A program made the position numbers and the translations under genes. Positions 51,033 to 60,393 of a stretch of DNA of 64,000 bases are shown one piece after another. The notes under the pieces were generated by a model. The model saw only the letters and a program-made list of their open reading frames with translations, had not been told where the DNA came from and did no database searches. The stretch spans positions 4,402,001-4,466,000 of the forward strand of contig NZ_CP135963.1 in assembly GCF_032460525.1 (NCBI RefSeq), given 5' to 3'. The stretch is from Geodermatophilus sp. DSM 44513. Its GTDB lineage: Bacteria > Actinomycetota > Actinomycetes > Mycobacteriales > Geodermatophilaceae. Within the stretch, counting starts at the first letter, position 1; each line of letters begins with the position of its first letter.

Positions 51033-51254
51033 ATGAGCACCTGGGACAAGGCGAAGGGCAAGGTCGACGAGCTGGTCGGCCGCGCCGAGGAGGTGTACGG
51101 CGAGTCCCACGGGGACGCCGCCGCGCAGCTGCACGGGGAGGCGCACCGCATCGAGGGCGAGGCCGAGGTCGCCGCCGCCGAACGCGGGCAGGACGGCGGG
51201 CACGGCGGCGCGGACGGCCACCGGGACGACGGCGGGGACCCCGTCCGGGCCTGA
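51033..51254 (+). CDS. CsbD-family stress protein
   Basis: 73 residues. WDKAKGKVDELVGRAEEVYGE is the CsbD motif; the tail is rich in His, Gly and Asp (GGHGGADGHRDDGGD). Small general-stress proteins of unknown action. ATG at 51033. Confidence 0.88.
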   Translation: MSTWDKAKGKVDELVGRAEEVYGESHGDAAAQLHGEAHRIEGEAEVAAAERGQDGGHGGADGHRDDGGDPVRA

Positions 51255-51332
51255 CCCGCCCCGGCGACCGGGCTGCGGGCCGGGTGCCGCCGTGCCACGG
51301 TGGGGTGGACCCGCTGCACCCAGGAGGCCCGC

Positions 51333-52313
51333 ATGCCCGGTCCCGCGCTCCCCCGCCGGACGACGACCCGGGGGGTGGTCCTGGTCGGGACCGCCCTCGC
51401 CACGCTCGCTGCCACCACCGTCCCCGCCGCCGCGACCGACCGGACGTGGACCGACCGGCCGTGGACCGACGCCGCAGCCGACACCGAGGTCATCGAGCTC
51501 CCGGGCGCCGGAGGGGCCGAGGGCATCGCGCCCGGCGGTGACGACACCTTCTACGCCGGGGACCTCAGCGACGGCGACGTGTACCGCGGGGACCTGCGCC
51601 GCGGCACCGCCGAGCTGTTCATCGACGCACCCGAGGGCCGCGTCGCGGTCGGCATGGACACCGACCCGGAGAACGGACTGCTCTTCGTCGCCGGCGGCCC
51701 CACCGGCCAGGCGTACGTCTACGACACCCGCTCCGGCACGACGGTGGCCACCTACCAGCTGGGCGGGACGACGGGCTCGTTCGTCAACGACGTGGCGGTG
51801 ACCCGGGACGGCGCCTGGTTCACCGACAGCCGCGCCGCGCAGCTGTACTTCGTGCCGGTCGACCACCACGGCCGGCCCGGTGAGGCCCGGACGCTGCAGC
51901 TGGACGGCCCCGCGGCCGAGCTGTCCGGGCAGTTCAACCTCAACGGCATCGCCGACGCGCGGTACGGCCGGGTGCTCGTCGTCGCGCACTCCACGAACCA
52001 GGCGCTGTACACCGTCGACCCGGCCACCGGCGACAGCGCCCGCATCGACGTCGGAGGTCCGCTGCCCAACGCCGACGGCGTCGAGTACCGCGACGGCCGG
52101 GTGTGGGTGGTGCAGAACCGGGTCAACCAGGTCTCCCGGATCGACCTGGCCGAGGACCTCGCCTCCGGCACGGTCGAGGAGGTCATCACCGACGAGGACT
52201 TCCAGGTGCCGACGACGGCCATCCTGTGGCGCGGCGGCCTGGCGGCGGTCAACGCCCAGTTCGAGCTCACCGACGCCGGCCCGTTCGAGGTCGTCCTGGT
52301 CGACGCGTACTGA
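51333..52313 (+). CDS. secreted SMP-30/gluconolactonase-like beta-propeller protein
   Basis: 326 residues. Signal peptide RGVVLVGTALATLAATTVPAAA with cleavage near residue 36. Then repeated propeller blades (EGIAPGGDDTFYAGDLSDGDVYRGDL, SFVNDVAVTRDGAWFTDS, NADGVEYRDGRVWVV). FVNDVAVT and NGIAD are the metal-site Asn/Asp of the family. Substrate unknown. ATG has CAGGAGG upstream. Confidence 0.82.
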   Translation: MPGPALPRRTTTRGVVLVGTALATLAATTVPAAATDRTWTDRPWTDAAADTEVIELPGAGGAEGIAPGGDDTFYAGDLSDGDVYRGDLRRGTAELFIDAPEGRVAVGMDTDPENGLLFVAGGPTGQAYVYDTRSGTTVATYQLGGTTGSFVNDVAVTRDGAWFTDSRAAQLYFVPVDHHGRPGEARTLQLDGPAAELSGQFNLNGIADARYGRVLVVAHSTNQALYTVDPATGDSARIDVGGPLPNADGVEYRDGRVWVVQNRVNQVSRIDLAEDLASGTVEEVITDEDFQVPTTAILWRGGLAAVNAQFELTDAGPFEVVLVDAY

Positions 52314-52329
52314 GCGGGGACCGGCGTCC

Positions 52330-52755
52330 CTAGGGGCAGGCGACCCACTCCTCCTCGCCGTCGGTGAAGACCTGCCGCTTCCAGATCGGCAGCCGCTCCT
52401 TCACCAGGTCGACGAGCTCCGCGCAGGCGGCGAACGCCTGGCCGCGGTGCGAGGTGCTCACCGCGCAGGCCAGCGCGACGTCGCCGATGGCGAGCAGGCC
52501 CACCCGGTGGGAGACGGCGACGGCGTGCACGTCGGGGCGGGCGGCGAACTCCTCCGCCAGCTCGGTGATCACCTGCGCGGCGCTCGGGTGGCCGACGTAC
52601 TCCAGCTCGGTGACCGAGCGCCCGCCGTCGTGGTCGCGGACCACGCCGGCGAAGGACACGACCGCTCCGGCCCGTTTGTCGGCCACGGCGTCCTCGTGCT
52701 CGGCGACCGACAGCGGCGCGTCGACGACTGCGGCGATCAGGGGCCTGGCGATCAC
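52330..52755 (-). CDS. moaE: molybdopterin synthase large subunit MoaE
   Basis: 141 residues. AGAVVSFAGVVRDHDGGRSVTELEY, AVSHRVGLLAIGD and PIWKRQVFTDGEEEW (with the catalytic Lys) are all MoaE signatures. With MoaD it converts cPMP to molybdopterin. The GTG start overlaps the stop of the mobA-like gene. Confidence 0.95.
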   Translation of the reverse strand: MIARPLIAAVVDAPLSVAEHEDAVADKRAGAVVSFAGVVRDHDGGRSVTELEYVGHPSAAQVITELAEEFAARPDVHAVAVSHRVGLLAIGDVALACAVSTSHRGQAFAACAELVDLVKERLPIWKRQVFTDGEEEWVACP

Positions 52756-53357
52756 GGCGCCGACGGTACCTCCCCCGGGGGCACGTCGAGGTCGGCCGGA
52801 TCGGCCAGGCCGGTGCAGTCGACCTCGGTGACCGGGTGCGTGGCGAGGTACCGGCGGGCGCCCTCGTCGCCGGTCGCCGTCGCCACGACACCGGCCCAGT
52901 GGTCGCGGCCGATCAGCACCGGGTGCCCGCGGACGCCGTCGTAGGTGGCGACCGCCAGCGCGTCCGGGGCGGCGTGCGCGGCGAGCGCGGCCAGGGCCTC
53001 CGGCGTCATGCCTGGCATGTCCACCAGGGTGACCAGCGCCGCGTCGATCGCTCCCCCACCCCGCCGCCCCGCCGCCACGGGCCAGCCGCGCAGGCCGTCC
53101 AGCCCGGTGCGCAGCGAGGACGCCATCCCGGTCTCCCAGTCGCGGTTGGCCAGCACGGTGGCGCCGTCGAGGTCCGCCGTCCGCCAGACGTCGACCGCCC
53201 GGGCGCCGAGGACGACGAGCACCGGGTCGCACACCGCGCGCGCCGTCCGCACCGCCCGCTCGACCAGCAGGCTGCCCCCGTACTCGACCAGCGCCTTGGC
53301 CATCCCGTAGCGGCGCCCACCGCCCGCGGCGAGGACCACTCCCGCGACCGTGCTCAT
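52752..53357 (-). CDS. MobA/MocA-like nucleotidyltransferase
   Basis: 201 residues. VVLAAGGGRRYGMAKALVEYGG is the NTP-binding loop and LVDMPGM the metal-binding Asp. Similar to MocA, which makes molybdopterin cytosine dinucleotide, the form used by CoxL-type enzymes. ATG 53357 (GAGAGG 9 bases upstream) preferred over GTG 53366. In an operon after modC (13 bases) and overlapping moaE. Confidence 0.85.
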   Translation of the reverse strand: MSTVAGVVLAAGGGRRYGMAKALVEYGGSLLVERAVRTARAVCDPVLVVLGARAVDVWRTADLDGATVLANRDWETGMASSLRTGLDGLRGWPVAAGRRGGGAIDAALVTLVDMPGMTPEALAALAAHAAPDALAVATYDGVRGHPVLIGRDHWAGVVATATGDEGARRYLATHPVTEVDCTGLADPADLDVPPGEVPSAP

Positions 53358-53370
53358 GCCCGTCACCCTC

Positions 53371-54423
53371 TCAGCGTTCGTAGACCGCGACCTCGGAGGC
53401 CTTGACCGACGCCCACACCGGCGTGCCGGGGGCCAGGCCCAGCTCGGCGAAGGCGGTGGCGGTGACGTCGGCGATCAGCGGCACCTCACCGGCCAGCTCG
53501 CAGCGCACCGTCGAGCCGTGCGGGGTGGCCGCGACCAGCCGGGCCGGCCAGACGTTGCGCGGGCTGCCGTCGGGCCGGGAGGGGTAGAGCGCCACCGACT
53601 CGGGGCGGACGGCGACGAACACCGGCCCCGCACTCGGCTCGGCCACCGCCACCCGGCCGCCGCCCTCCAGCCGGACGGACCCGCCCTCGCCGGTGCCCGG
53701 CAGCAGCGCCAGGCCGACCAGCCGGGCCACGTAGTCGGTGCGCGGGTGGCGGCTGACGTCGGCGGGCGTGCCGGCCTGCACGACGCGCCCCTCCTCCACG
53801 ACGACGACCCGGTCGGCCAGCGCCATCGCGTCGACCGGGTCGTGGGTGACCAGCACCGTGCTGCCGCCGTAGTCGGCCAGGTGGCGGCGCAGCTCGGCGC
53901 GGACGGTGAGCCGGGTGCGCGCGTCCAGCGCCGACAGGGGTTCGTCGAGCAGCAGCAGCGCCGGGTCACCGACCAGCGCGCGGGCCAGCGCGGCCCGCTG
54001 CGCCTGCCCGCCGGAGAGCTGGCCGGGCCGCCGGTCGGCGAGGTCGGCGACGCCCACCCGCGCCAGCCACTCCCGTGCCGTCGCGCGCGCGGCGTGCTTG
54101 CGGACGCCCCGGGTGCGCAGCCCGAAGGCGACGTTGTCGGTGACCGACAGGTGCGGGAAGAGCAGGTGGTCCTGGAAGACCATGCCCAGGCGCCGCTCGT
54201 GCGCCGGCAGGTGTACGCCGGCGGCGACGTCCACCCACACGTCCGTGCCGACGACGACCCGCCCGTCGTCCGGGCGCAGCAGCCCGGCCAGCACCCGCAG
54301 CAGCGTCGACTTGCCCGCGCCGTTCGGCCCGAGGACGGCGAGCACCTCCCCGTCGGCGACGGCCACGTCGAGCCCGACGGTCATCGGCCCGCGGGCCACG
54401 GTGACCGAGGCGGCCAGGCTCAC
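53371..54423 (-). CDS. modC: molybdate ABC transporter ATPase ModC
   Basis: 350 residues. Walker A GPNGAGKST, Q-loop VFQDHLLFPHLS, signature LSGGQAQRAALARAL, Walker B LLLDEPLSALD, then a C-terminal TOBE/molbindin domain from about 255 (VRPESVALYPS; ASVKASEVAVYER). GTG start overlapping the modB stop (GTGA). Confidence 0.93.
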   Translation of the reverse strand: MSLAASVTVARGPMTVGLDVAVADGEVLAVLGPNGAGKSTLLRVLAGLLRPDDGRVVVGTDVWVDVAAGVHLPAHERRLGMVFQDHLLFPHLSVTDNVAFGLRTRGVRKHAARATAREWLARVGVADLADRRPGQLSGGQAQRAALARALVGDPALLLLDEPLSALDARTRLTVRAELRRHLADYGGSTVLVTHDPVDAMALADRVVVVEEGRVVQAGTPADVSRHPRTDYVARLVGLALLPGTGEGGSVRLEGGGRVAVAEPSAGPVFVAVRPESVALYPSRPDGSPRNVWPARLVAATPHGSTVRCELAGEVPLIADVTATAFAELGLAPGTPVWASVKASEVAVYER

Positions 54424-55220
54424 GCCGCGGCACCGGCCCGGGACAGCCAGCGGTCGCGCAGCAGGAGCAGGGTGGCCAGCGAGACGGCGAGCAGCACCAG
54501 GGACAGCACCACCGCCGCCTGCGGGTCGCGCTGCAGGGCCAGGTAGACCGCCAGCGGCATCGTCTGCGTCGTACCCGGGAAGTTGCCGGCGAAGGTGATC
54601 GTGGCGCCGAACTCGCCCAGCGCGCGCGCCCAGCACAGCACCGCCCCGGCCGCCACGCCGGGGGCGACCAGCGGCAGGGTGACCCGGCGGAACGTCGTCC
54701 ACCGGTCGGCACCCAGGGTGGCGGCGGCGTCCTCGAAGCGGGCGTCGGCGGCACGCAGCGCGCCCTCGACGCTGATGACCAGGAAGGGCATCGCGACGAA
54801 GGTCTCCGCGATGACCACCGCGGTGGTGGTGAACGGGATGGTCAGGCCGAAGGCGTCGTCCAGCCAGGCACCGACCAGGCCCTGCCGGCCGAGCACCAGG
54901 AACAGCGCCACACCGCCGACCACCGGGGGCAGCACCAGCGGCACGGTGACCAGCGCGCGCAGCACCGAGCGGCCGCGCACCCGCGAGCGGGCCAGCACCC
55001 AGGCCAACGGCACGCCGAGCACGACGGAGACCAGGGTGGCCAGGGTCGCCGAGACCAGGGACAACCGCAGCGCCTGCCCGACGGCGGGGGTGGACAGCTG
55101 CGGCCACAGCTCGCCCCACGGCGCGCGGACGACCAGGCCGAGCAGCGGCAGCACCAGGAAGGCGACCGCCAGCAGGGCGGGGACGAGCAGCGGGAGCGGG
55201 ACGCCGGCCCCCCGCCTCAC
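54420..55220 (-). CDS. modB: molybdate ABC transporter permease ModB
   Basis: 266 residues with six membrane segments. The EAA loop is ALRAADARFEDAAATLGADRWTTFRRVTLPL, which docks with ModC. GALGEFGA-like motif present as RALGEFGATITFAGN. The GTG start overlaps the modA stop (GTGA). Confidence 0.93.
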   Translation of the reverse strand: MRRGAGVPLPLLVPALLAVAFLVLPLLGLVVRAPWGELWPQLSTPAVGQALRLSLVSATLATLVSVVLGVPLAWVLARSRVRGRSVLRALVTVPLVLPPVVGGVALFLVLGRQGLVGAWLDDAFGLTIPFTTTAVVIAETFVAMPFLVISVEGALRAADARFEDAAATLGADRWTTFRRVTLPLVAPGVAAGAVLCWARALGEFGATITFAGNFPGTTQTMPLAVYLALQRDPQAAVVLSLVLLAVSLATLLLLRDRWLSRAGAAA

Positions 55221-56032
55221 GGCTCCTGCAGACCGGCGTCCCGCAGCACCTGTCGGCCCTCCTCGCTCAGGACCAGGTCGACGAAGGCCCGGGCCGCCTC
55301 GGGGTTCGGCGCACTCCCCAGGACGCCGATCGGGTAGCGGTTGCGTGCCAGCACGGACTCGGTGAACGCGTAGGCCAGGACGCTGTCGCCCGCGGCGTGC
55401 ACGTCGGAGACGTACACCAGGCCGGCGTCGACCTCACCGAGCTGCACCTTGGTGAGCACCGCCCGGACGTCCTCCTCGTACGTGTCGGGGACGTCCTCGA
55501 TCCCGGCCGCACCGAGCACCTCGGCCGCAGCGGCACCGCAGGGGACCTCCAGGGCGCAGACGGCCATGGTGAGGTCGTCGCGGACCAGGTCCGCCAGCCG
55601 GGGGATGCCGGCTCCCTGCGGCGGCCGGACGGCGGCCGGGTCGTCGGGCGGGACGACGAGCATGAGCTCGTTGGCTGCGAAGACCTCGGGTGCGTCGACC
55701 AGTCCCGCGTCCGCGACGCGGTCCATCTGCGGCTCCGCGGCGCTGGCGAAGACGTCGGCCGGGGCGCCCTGGAGGACCTGGGTGGCCAGCGCCGTGCTGG
55801 CGGCGAAGTTGAACTGCACGTCCAGCGCGGGGTGCTCGACCTCCAGCCGGCCGCCCAGGTCGGTGAAGACGTCGGTCAGCGAGGCGGCGGCGAAGACGGT
55901 GAGGGTCCCGGACAGCGCGTCCCCCGCGGCACCGTCGCCCGCGGGTGACGGCGTGGCCGCCCCGCCGGACGAGCCACCGCAACCCGCGAGCAGCAGCGCG
56001 GCCAGCACCGGCACCACGACGCGTCGGGACAC
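55217..56032 (-). CDS. modA: molybdate-binding lipoprotein ModA
   Basis: 271 residues. Lipobox LLAGC with acyl-Cys 18. LTVFAAASLTDVFTDLG and FNFAASTALATQVLQGAPADVFASA hold the Ser residues that bind the oxyanion, and DAGLVYVSD follows. Captures molybdate or tungstate for ModBC. GTG 56032 has GGAGGAGG upstream. Confidence 0.94.
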   Translation of the reverse strand: MSRRVVVPVLAALLLAGCGGSSGGAATPSPAGDGAAGDALSGTLTVFAAASLTDVFTDLGGRLEVEHPALDVQFNFAASTALATQVLQGAPADVFASAAEPQMDRVADAGLVDAPEVFAANELMLVVPPDDPAAVRPPQGAGIPRLADLVRDDLTMAVCALEVPCGAAAAEVLGAAGIEDVPDTYEEDVRAVLTKVQLGEVDAGLVYVSDVHAAGDSVLAYAFTESVLARNRYPIGVLGSAPNPEAARAFVDLVLSEEGRQVLRDAGLQEP

Positions 56033-56053
56033 GGAACCTCCTCCGGCGGACAC

Positions 56054-56066
56054 GTGCGGTCCGCAC
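56054..56066. promoter_or_regulatory. palindrome upstream of modA
   Basis: GTGCGGTCCGCAC, a 13-bp perfect palindrome 22 bases before the modA start. CCCGATCGGG at 56107-56116 is a second one. Candidate sites for the HTH-TOBE regulator encoded just upstream. Confidence 0.35.
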
Positions 56067-56135
56067 CTGCGGGACTCTAGCGCCGAGGACGGCGCAGACG
56101 CGACCACCCGATCGGGCAGATCTCCGCAGCTGCGC

Positions 56136-56531
56136 TCAGGGGACGTCGACGCTGACCTGGGTGGCCTTGACCGTCGCCACGGCGCGCACGCCGACGTCCA
56201 GCCCCAGCTCGTCGGCCGCCTCCCGCGACATCAGCGAGACCACCCGGAACGGCCCGGCCTGGATCTCCACCTGGGCCATCACGGTGTCCCGGACGACGCG
56301 GGTGACGATGCCGGTCAGCCGGTTGCGCGCCGACGAACCGCGGGTCGCGCCGGGCTCGGGCGCGTCGTGCAGCGAGGCGGCCAGCCGGGCGAGGTCGGCG
56401 CCGTCCACGTGCGCCGGGCCACCGCCGTCGCGGGACGCGGGCAGCCGGCCGCTGTCGATCCAGCGGCGCACCGTGTCGTCGCTGACGCCGAGCAGGCCCG
56501 CTGCCTCGGCGATCCGGTAGCGGGCGCTCAC
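56136..56531 (-). CDS. HTH-TOBE molybdate-responsive regulator (molbindin fusion)
   Basis: 131 residues. The N-terminal MerR/excisionase-type HTH is YRIAEAAGLLGVSDDTVRRWIDSGRLPASRDG (start and end; about 4-35). The C-terminal TOBE domain, residues 65-131, contains RNRLTGIVTRVVRDTVMAQVEI and VKATQVSVDV and binds molybdate. A compact ModE substitute common in actinobacteria. It lies 103 bases before modA on the same strand and probably controls modABC. Confidence 0.85.
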   Translation of the reverse strand: MSARYRIAEAAGLLGVSDDTVRRWIDSGRLPASRDGGGPAHVDGADLARLAASLHDAPEPGATRGSSARNRLTGIVTRVVRDTVMAQVEIQAGPFRVVSLMSREAADELGLDVGVRAVATVKATQVSVDVP

Positions 56532-56625
56532 GGCGAGGACGCTAGTGGTCGCCCACCGGGCTCGTCGTCCGTCGGGACGCGCCGAGCCGCAGAGCAGGTC
56601 GATGGAGTGACACCAACGAGGCGGT

Positions 56626-58365
56626 TTGCCGATCTCCGGCCGCGGGAAGCGGGTGCCGGTGCCCCGCACCGACCAGAGGAACCCCGCCGGGGCGTCGCCC
56701 TCCGTCCGCACCCGCCGCATCCGCCGGGTCGCCCGCGACCTGCTCGGCTACGAGGACTTCCGGCCGGGACAGGAGGAGGCGATGCAGGCCGTCGTCGCCG
56801 GCTGCGACACCCTCGCGGTGCTGCCCTCGGGCGCCGGCAAGTCGGCGGTCTACCAGGTCGCCGGGGAACTGGTCGACGGGCCGGTGCTGGTCGTGTCACC
56901 GCTGATCGCGCTGCAGCGCGACCAGGTCGACCGGCTCGCCGAGCTCGACGGACTGGCCGGGCAGGCCGCCCAGCTCAACTCCACCCTCCCCGCCCGGGAG
57001 CAGCGCGCCGCCCTGGAGGGACTGGCGGACGGGACGGTCCGCCACCTCTTCCTCGCGCCCGAGCAGCTGACCAAGCCGGAGGTGGTCGAGGCGATCACGC
57101 AGGCGCGACCCGCCCTGTTCGTCGTCGACGAGGCGCACTGCGTCTCCGCCTGGGGTCACGACTTCCGCCCCGACTACCTGCGCCTGGGCGGCGTGGTCGA
57201 GCAGCTGGGCCACCCGACGGTGCTCGCCCTCACCGCGACCGCCGCCCCACCGGTGCGCGCGGAGATCGTGGAGCGGCTGCACATGCGCGACGCGCACGTC
57301 GTCGTCGCCGGCTTCGACCGCCCGGAGATCCGCCTGGAGGTCGAGCGGCACGCCGACGCGGCCGGCAAGGACCGGGCCGTGCTCGACCGGGTCACCGGGC
57401 TGGTCGGCGAGGGCCGGGTGCCGGGGATCGTCTACAGCGCCACGCGCAAGGGCACCGAGTCCGTCGCGGACGCGCTCACCGAGCGCGGGCTGCGGGTGCG
57501 GCCGTACCACGCGGGCCTGCGGAGGGCCGACCGGGAGGACACCCAGCGCGCGTTCATGGCCGACGAGCTGGACGTCGTGGTCGCCACCACCGCCTTCGGC
57601 ATGGGCATCGACAAGCCCGACACCCGCTTCGTCGTGCACGCCGAACCCGCGGACTCCGTGGACAGCTACTACCAGGAGATCGGCCGGGCCGGCCGCGACG
57701 GGCAGCCGGCGCTGGCGGTGCTGGTCTACCGCCAGGAGGACCTGGGCATCCGGAAGTTCTTCGCCGCCGGCGTCCCCGCCGAGGAGGAGCTGCAGCAGGT
57801 CGCCGGGCTGGTCGGCGCCGCCGAGGCCGCCGGCCTCGAGGACGGCGTCGCCGTCGGTCAGCTGCGCGAGGAGACCGGCCGGGCCGCCAGCCCGCTGGCC
57901 CGCGACCTCAACCTGCTCGAGCAGGTGTCGGCCGTCGTCCTCGACGAGGACGGCGCCGCCCACCCGGCGGAGGACGCGCCCGCGCCCGGCGAGGCCGCGG
58001 CGGCCGCCCGCGAGCTGGCCGAGCACCACCAGCGGGTCGACCAGAGCCGCGTGGAGATGATGCGCGGCTACGCCGAGACCACCCAGTGCCGGCGGCAGTT
58101 CCTGCTCGGCTACTTCGGCGAGCAGCTGGACCGGCCGTGCGGCAACTGCGACACCTGCGCGGCCGGGCTGTCCTGCGCGCCGCCGGACGACGGCGCGACG
58201 CCCTTCCCGGTGCAGACCCCGGTGCAGCACGCCGAGTGGGGGCCCGGCGTGGTCATGCGGGTCGAGGGCGACCGGGTCGTCGTCCTCTTCGACCAGGTCG
58301 GCTACAAGACACTGGCGCTGGCCGCCGTCCTGGAGCACGGCCTGCTCGCCCGGCGGGACACCTGA
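56626..58365 (+). CDS. recQ: RecQ-family ATP-dependent DNA helicase
   Basis: 579 residues. LPSGAGKSAVYQ is motif I near 66, VVDEAHCVSAWGHDFRPDY motif II (DEAH), LTATAAP motif III, and QEIGRAGRDGQ motif VI. The RecQ zinc site is QCRRQFLLGYFGEQ..PCGNCDTC. The C-terminal domain QHAEWGPGVVMRVEGDRVVVLFD replaces HRDC. TTG 56626 is the longest start; GTG 56653 or 56659 are equally plausible. Confidence 0.9.
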   Translation: MPISGRGKRVPVPRTDQRNPAGASPSVRTRRIRRVARDLLGYEDFRPGQEEAMQAVVAGCDTLAVLPSGAGKSAVYQVAGELVDGPVLVVSPLIALQRDQVDRLAELDGLAGQAAQLNSTLPAREQRAALEGLADGTVRHLFLAPEQLTKPEVVEAITQARPALFVVDEAHCVSAWGHDFRPDYLRLGGVVEQLGHPTVLALTATAAPPVRAEIVERLHMRDAHVVVAGFDRPEIRLEVERHADAAGKDRAVLDRVTGLVGEGRVPGIVYSATRKGTESVADALTERGLRVRPYHAGLRRADREDTQRAFMADELDVVVATTAFGMGIDKPDTRFVVHAEPADSVDSYYQEIGRAGRDGQPALAVLVYRQEDLGIRKFFAAGVPAEEELQQVAGLVGAAEAAGLEDGVAVGQLREETGRAASPLARDLNLLEQVSAVVLDEDGAAHPAEDAPAPGEAAAAARELAEHHQRVDQSRVEMMRGYAETTQCRRQFLLGYFGEQLDRPCGNCDTCAAGLSCAPPDDGATPFPVQTPVQHAEWGPGVVMRVEGDRVVVLFDQVGYKTLALAAVLEHGLLARRDT

Positions 58366-58453
58366 GCGAGGGCCCCGCGCTGCGGGACGGCGGGATGCCG
58401 ATCATGATCGGGGAGGACGAGCGGGCGACGTGCCCGGCGGGAGGAGTGCACGC

Positions 58454-60097
58454 GTGAAGGTCCTGGGCATCAACGCCATCTACCACGACCCGTCGGCGGC
58501 CCTCGTCGTCGACGGCCGGGTCGTGGCCGCGGCGGAGGAGGAGCGGTTCAGCCGGCGCAAGCACGGCAAGCGCCCGCTGCCGTGGAGCGCCTGGGAGCTG
58601 CCCGAGCTGTCGGCGGCCTGGTGCCTGCGGCACGCCGGCGTCCGTCCCGAGGAGCTCGACGCCGTCGCCTACTCCTTCGACCCGGCGCTCATGGGCACGC
58701 CGGAGGAGTCCGGGCTGTTCGATGACGGCGACACGATGCGCAAGCGCTACGCCGAGATGGCGCCGGACTTCCTCGCCCACGCGCTGCCCGGCCTGGACCC
58801 GGCGAGGGTGCGGTTCGTCGCGCACCACGTCGCGCACGCCGCCTCCGCGGGCAAGGCCGCCCCGCAGCGGGACAACGCCGTCCTGGTGCTCGACGGCCGC
58901 GGCGAGGCGCACAGCCACCTGGCCGGCCGCTACGTCGACGGGCAGCTGGAGGTGCTGGCCGGGCAGGCACTCCCCCACTCGCTGGGCCTGCTGTACGAGG
59001 AGCTCACCGACCACCTCGGCTTCCTGCGCAGCTCCGACGAGTTCAAGGTCATGGCGATGGCCTCCTACGGCAAGCCGCGGTTCCTCGGTGAGCTCTCGGA
59101 GCTGGTCCGGGCCACCGGCGACGGCGGGTTCGTGACCGAGCGGGTCGACTTCGCCGAGTTCGCCCCGCGCCTGGCCAAGGGCGACGACTGGACCGAGGCG
59201 CACGCCGACCTCGCCGCCAGCCTGCAGACGCGCCTGGAGGAGGTGCTCGTCGACCTCGCCCGCTGGGTGCACGAGCAGACCGGGGAGGAGACGCTCACGA
59301 TGGCCGGCGGCGTCGCCCTCAACTGCGTGGCCAACACCCGCGTCCTCGCCGAGACCCCGTTCGAGGAGGTCTGGGTGCAGCCGGCCGCCGGCGACGCCGG
59401 GACGGCGCTGGGTGCCGCCCTGCACGTCGCGCACGAGCTCGGCGAGCGCACCGAGCCGATGCCGGGTGCCGCACTGGGCCGCGGCTGGACCGACGAGGAG
59501 GTCCAGCGGTGGCTGGACACCGCCGCCATCGACTACGAGCGGCCCGACGACGTCGCCGAGGCCGTCGCCGAGGTGCTGGCCGACAACGGGATCGTGGCGT
59601 GGTTCCAGGGCCGCTCGGAGTACGGCCCCCGCGCGCTGGGTCACCGCTCGCTGCTGGCCCACCCCGGCCACGAGGCCAACCTGGAGCGGATGAACGACGT
59701 CAAGGGCCGCGAGCAGTTCCGCCCGGTCGCGCCGATGGTGCTGCTCGAGCGGGCGCCGGAGATCTTCAGCCGGGGGCCGGTCCCCTCGCCGTACATGCTC
59801 TTCGTGCACGACGTCGCCCCCGAGTGGCGCGACCGCATCCCCACGGTCACCCACGTCGACGGGACGGCGCGGATCCAGACCATCGACCGGGAGACCGAGC
59901 CGCTGGTGCACCGGATGATCTCGGCCTTCGAGCGGCGCACCGGCATCCCGGTGGTGGTCAACACCAGCCTGAACACCGCCGGGCGGCCGATGGTCGACGA
60001 CCCGCGCGACGCCCTGGAGTGCTTCGGCTCCGCGCCGGTCGACCTGCTGGCCATCGGCCCGTTCGTCGTCCGCCGTCCCCGGCCCACCCCGCGCTGA
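58454..60097 (+). CDS. carbamoyltransferase, NodU/CmcH/TobZ family
   Basis: 547 residues. N-terminal kinase-like domain: GINAIYHDPSAALVVDG, EERFSRRKHGKRPLPW, VLDGRGEAHSH and MAGGVALNCVANTR. C-terminal domain: GRSEYGPRALGHRSLLAHP and VNTSLNTAGRPMVDDP. These enzymes carbamoylate hydroxyls of sugars or antibiotics using carbamoyl phosphate; no biosynthetic cluster is around, so the acceptor is unknown. GTG 58454 has GGAGGAG upstream. Confidence 0.92.
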   Translation: MKVLGINAIYHDPSAALVVDGRVVAAAEEERFSRRKHGKRPLPWSAWELPELSAAWCLRHAGVRPEELDAVAYSFDPALMGTPEESGLFDDGDTMRKRYAEMAPDFLAHALPGLDPARVRFVAHHVAHAASAGKAAPQRDNAVLVLDGRGEAHSHLAGRYVDGQLEVLAGQALPHSLGLLYEELTDHLGFLRSSDEFKVMAMASYGKPRFLGELSELVRATGDGGFVTERVDFAEFAPRLAKGDDWTEAHADLAASLQTRLEEVLVDLARWVHEQTGEETLTMAGGVALNCVANTRVLAETPFEEVWVQPAAGDAGTALGAALHVAHELGERTEPMPGAALGRGWTDEEVQRWLDTAAIDYERPDDVAEAVAEVLADNGIVAWFQGRSEYGPRALGHRSLLAHPGHEANLERMNDVKGREQFRPVAPMVLLERAPEIFSRGPVPSPYMLFVHDVAPEWRDRIPTVTHVDGTARIQTIDRETEPLVHRMISAFERRTGIPVVVNTSLNTAGRPMVDDPRDALECFGSAPVDLLAIGPFVVRRPRPTPR

Positions 60098-60116
60098 CCG
60101 CTGCCACGTCCTAGGG

Positions 60117-60169
60117 GTGACGGACCCGGCCCCGTGCTCCCCCGTGGTGCGCGGGGCCCGGGCCGTCAC
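60117..60169 (+). terminator. hairpin after the carbamoyltransferase gene
   Basis: Arms of about 20 bases, GTGACGGACCCGGCCCCGTG (60117-60136) and 60150-60169, pair with about three mismatches around a 13-base loop, 19 bases after the stop. The remaining gap 60170-60393 has no gene; a GTTC/GGGTA pair at 60317-60339 could be a SigB-like promoter for the next gene. Confidence 0.55.
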
Positions 60170-60393
60170 CCGTCCTGGGGATACGCCGCCGGCCCGGGCT
60201 CCGTTCACCGAACCGTCCGGACGTCACGGGTCGAACCACGGGTGCGGTGACCCCGACGGTCCGACGGCGGGGTCGCCCACCCGGGCGACACGCCCACCCT
60301 GAACGGGTGACTCTGCGTTCGGCTTGTGAGCGGGGGGTACCGCACCGACTGAGCCGTCGTCTCCTGACGACGGACCGGACACTGGAGGACACG

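Noticed and set aside
58454..60097. Carbamoyltransferase as part of an antibiotic gene cluster
   Set aside because: Neighbours are recQ and DUF4383; no polyketide, peptide or sugar biosynthesis genes are in the window.
60200..60290. Possible tRNA on the minus strand because of GTGGTTCGACCCG resembling a T-loop
   Set aside because: No acceptor stem, D-arm or anticodon arm can be formed at the right distances.
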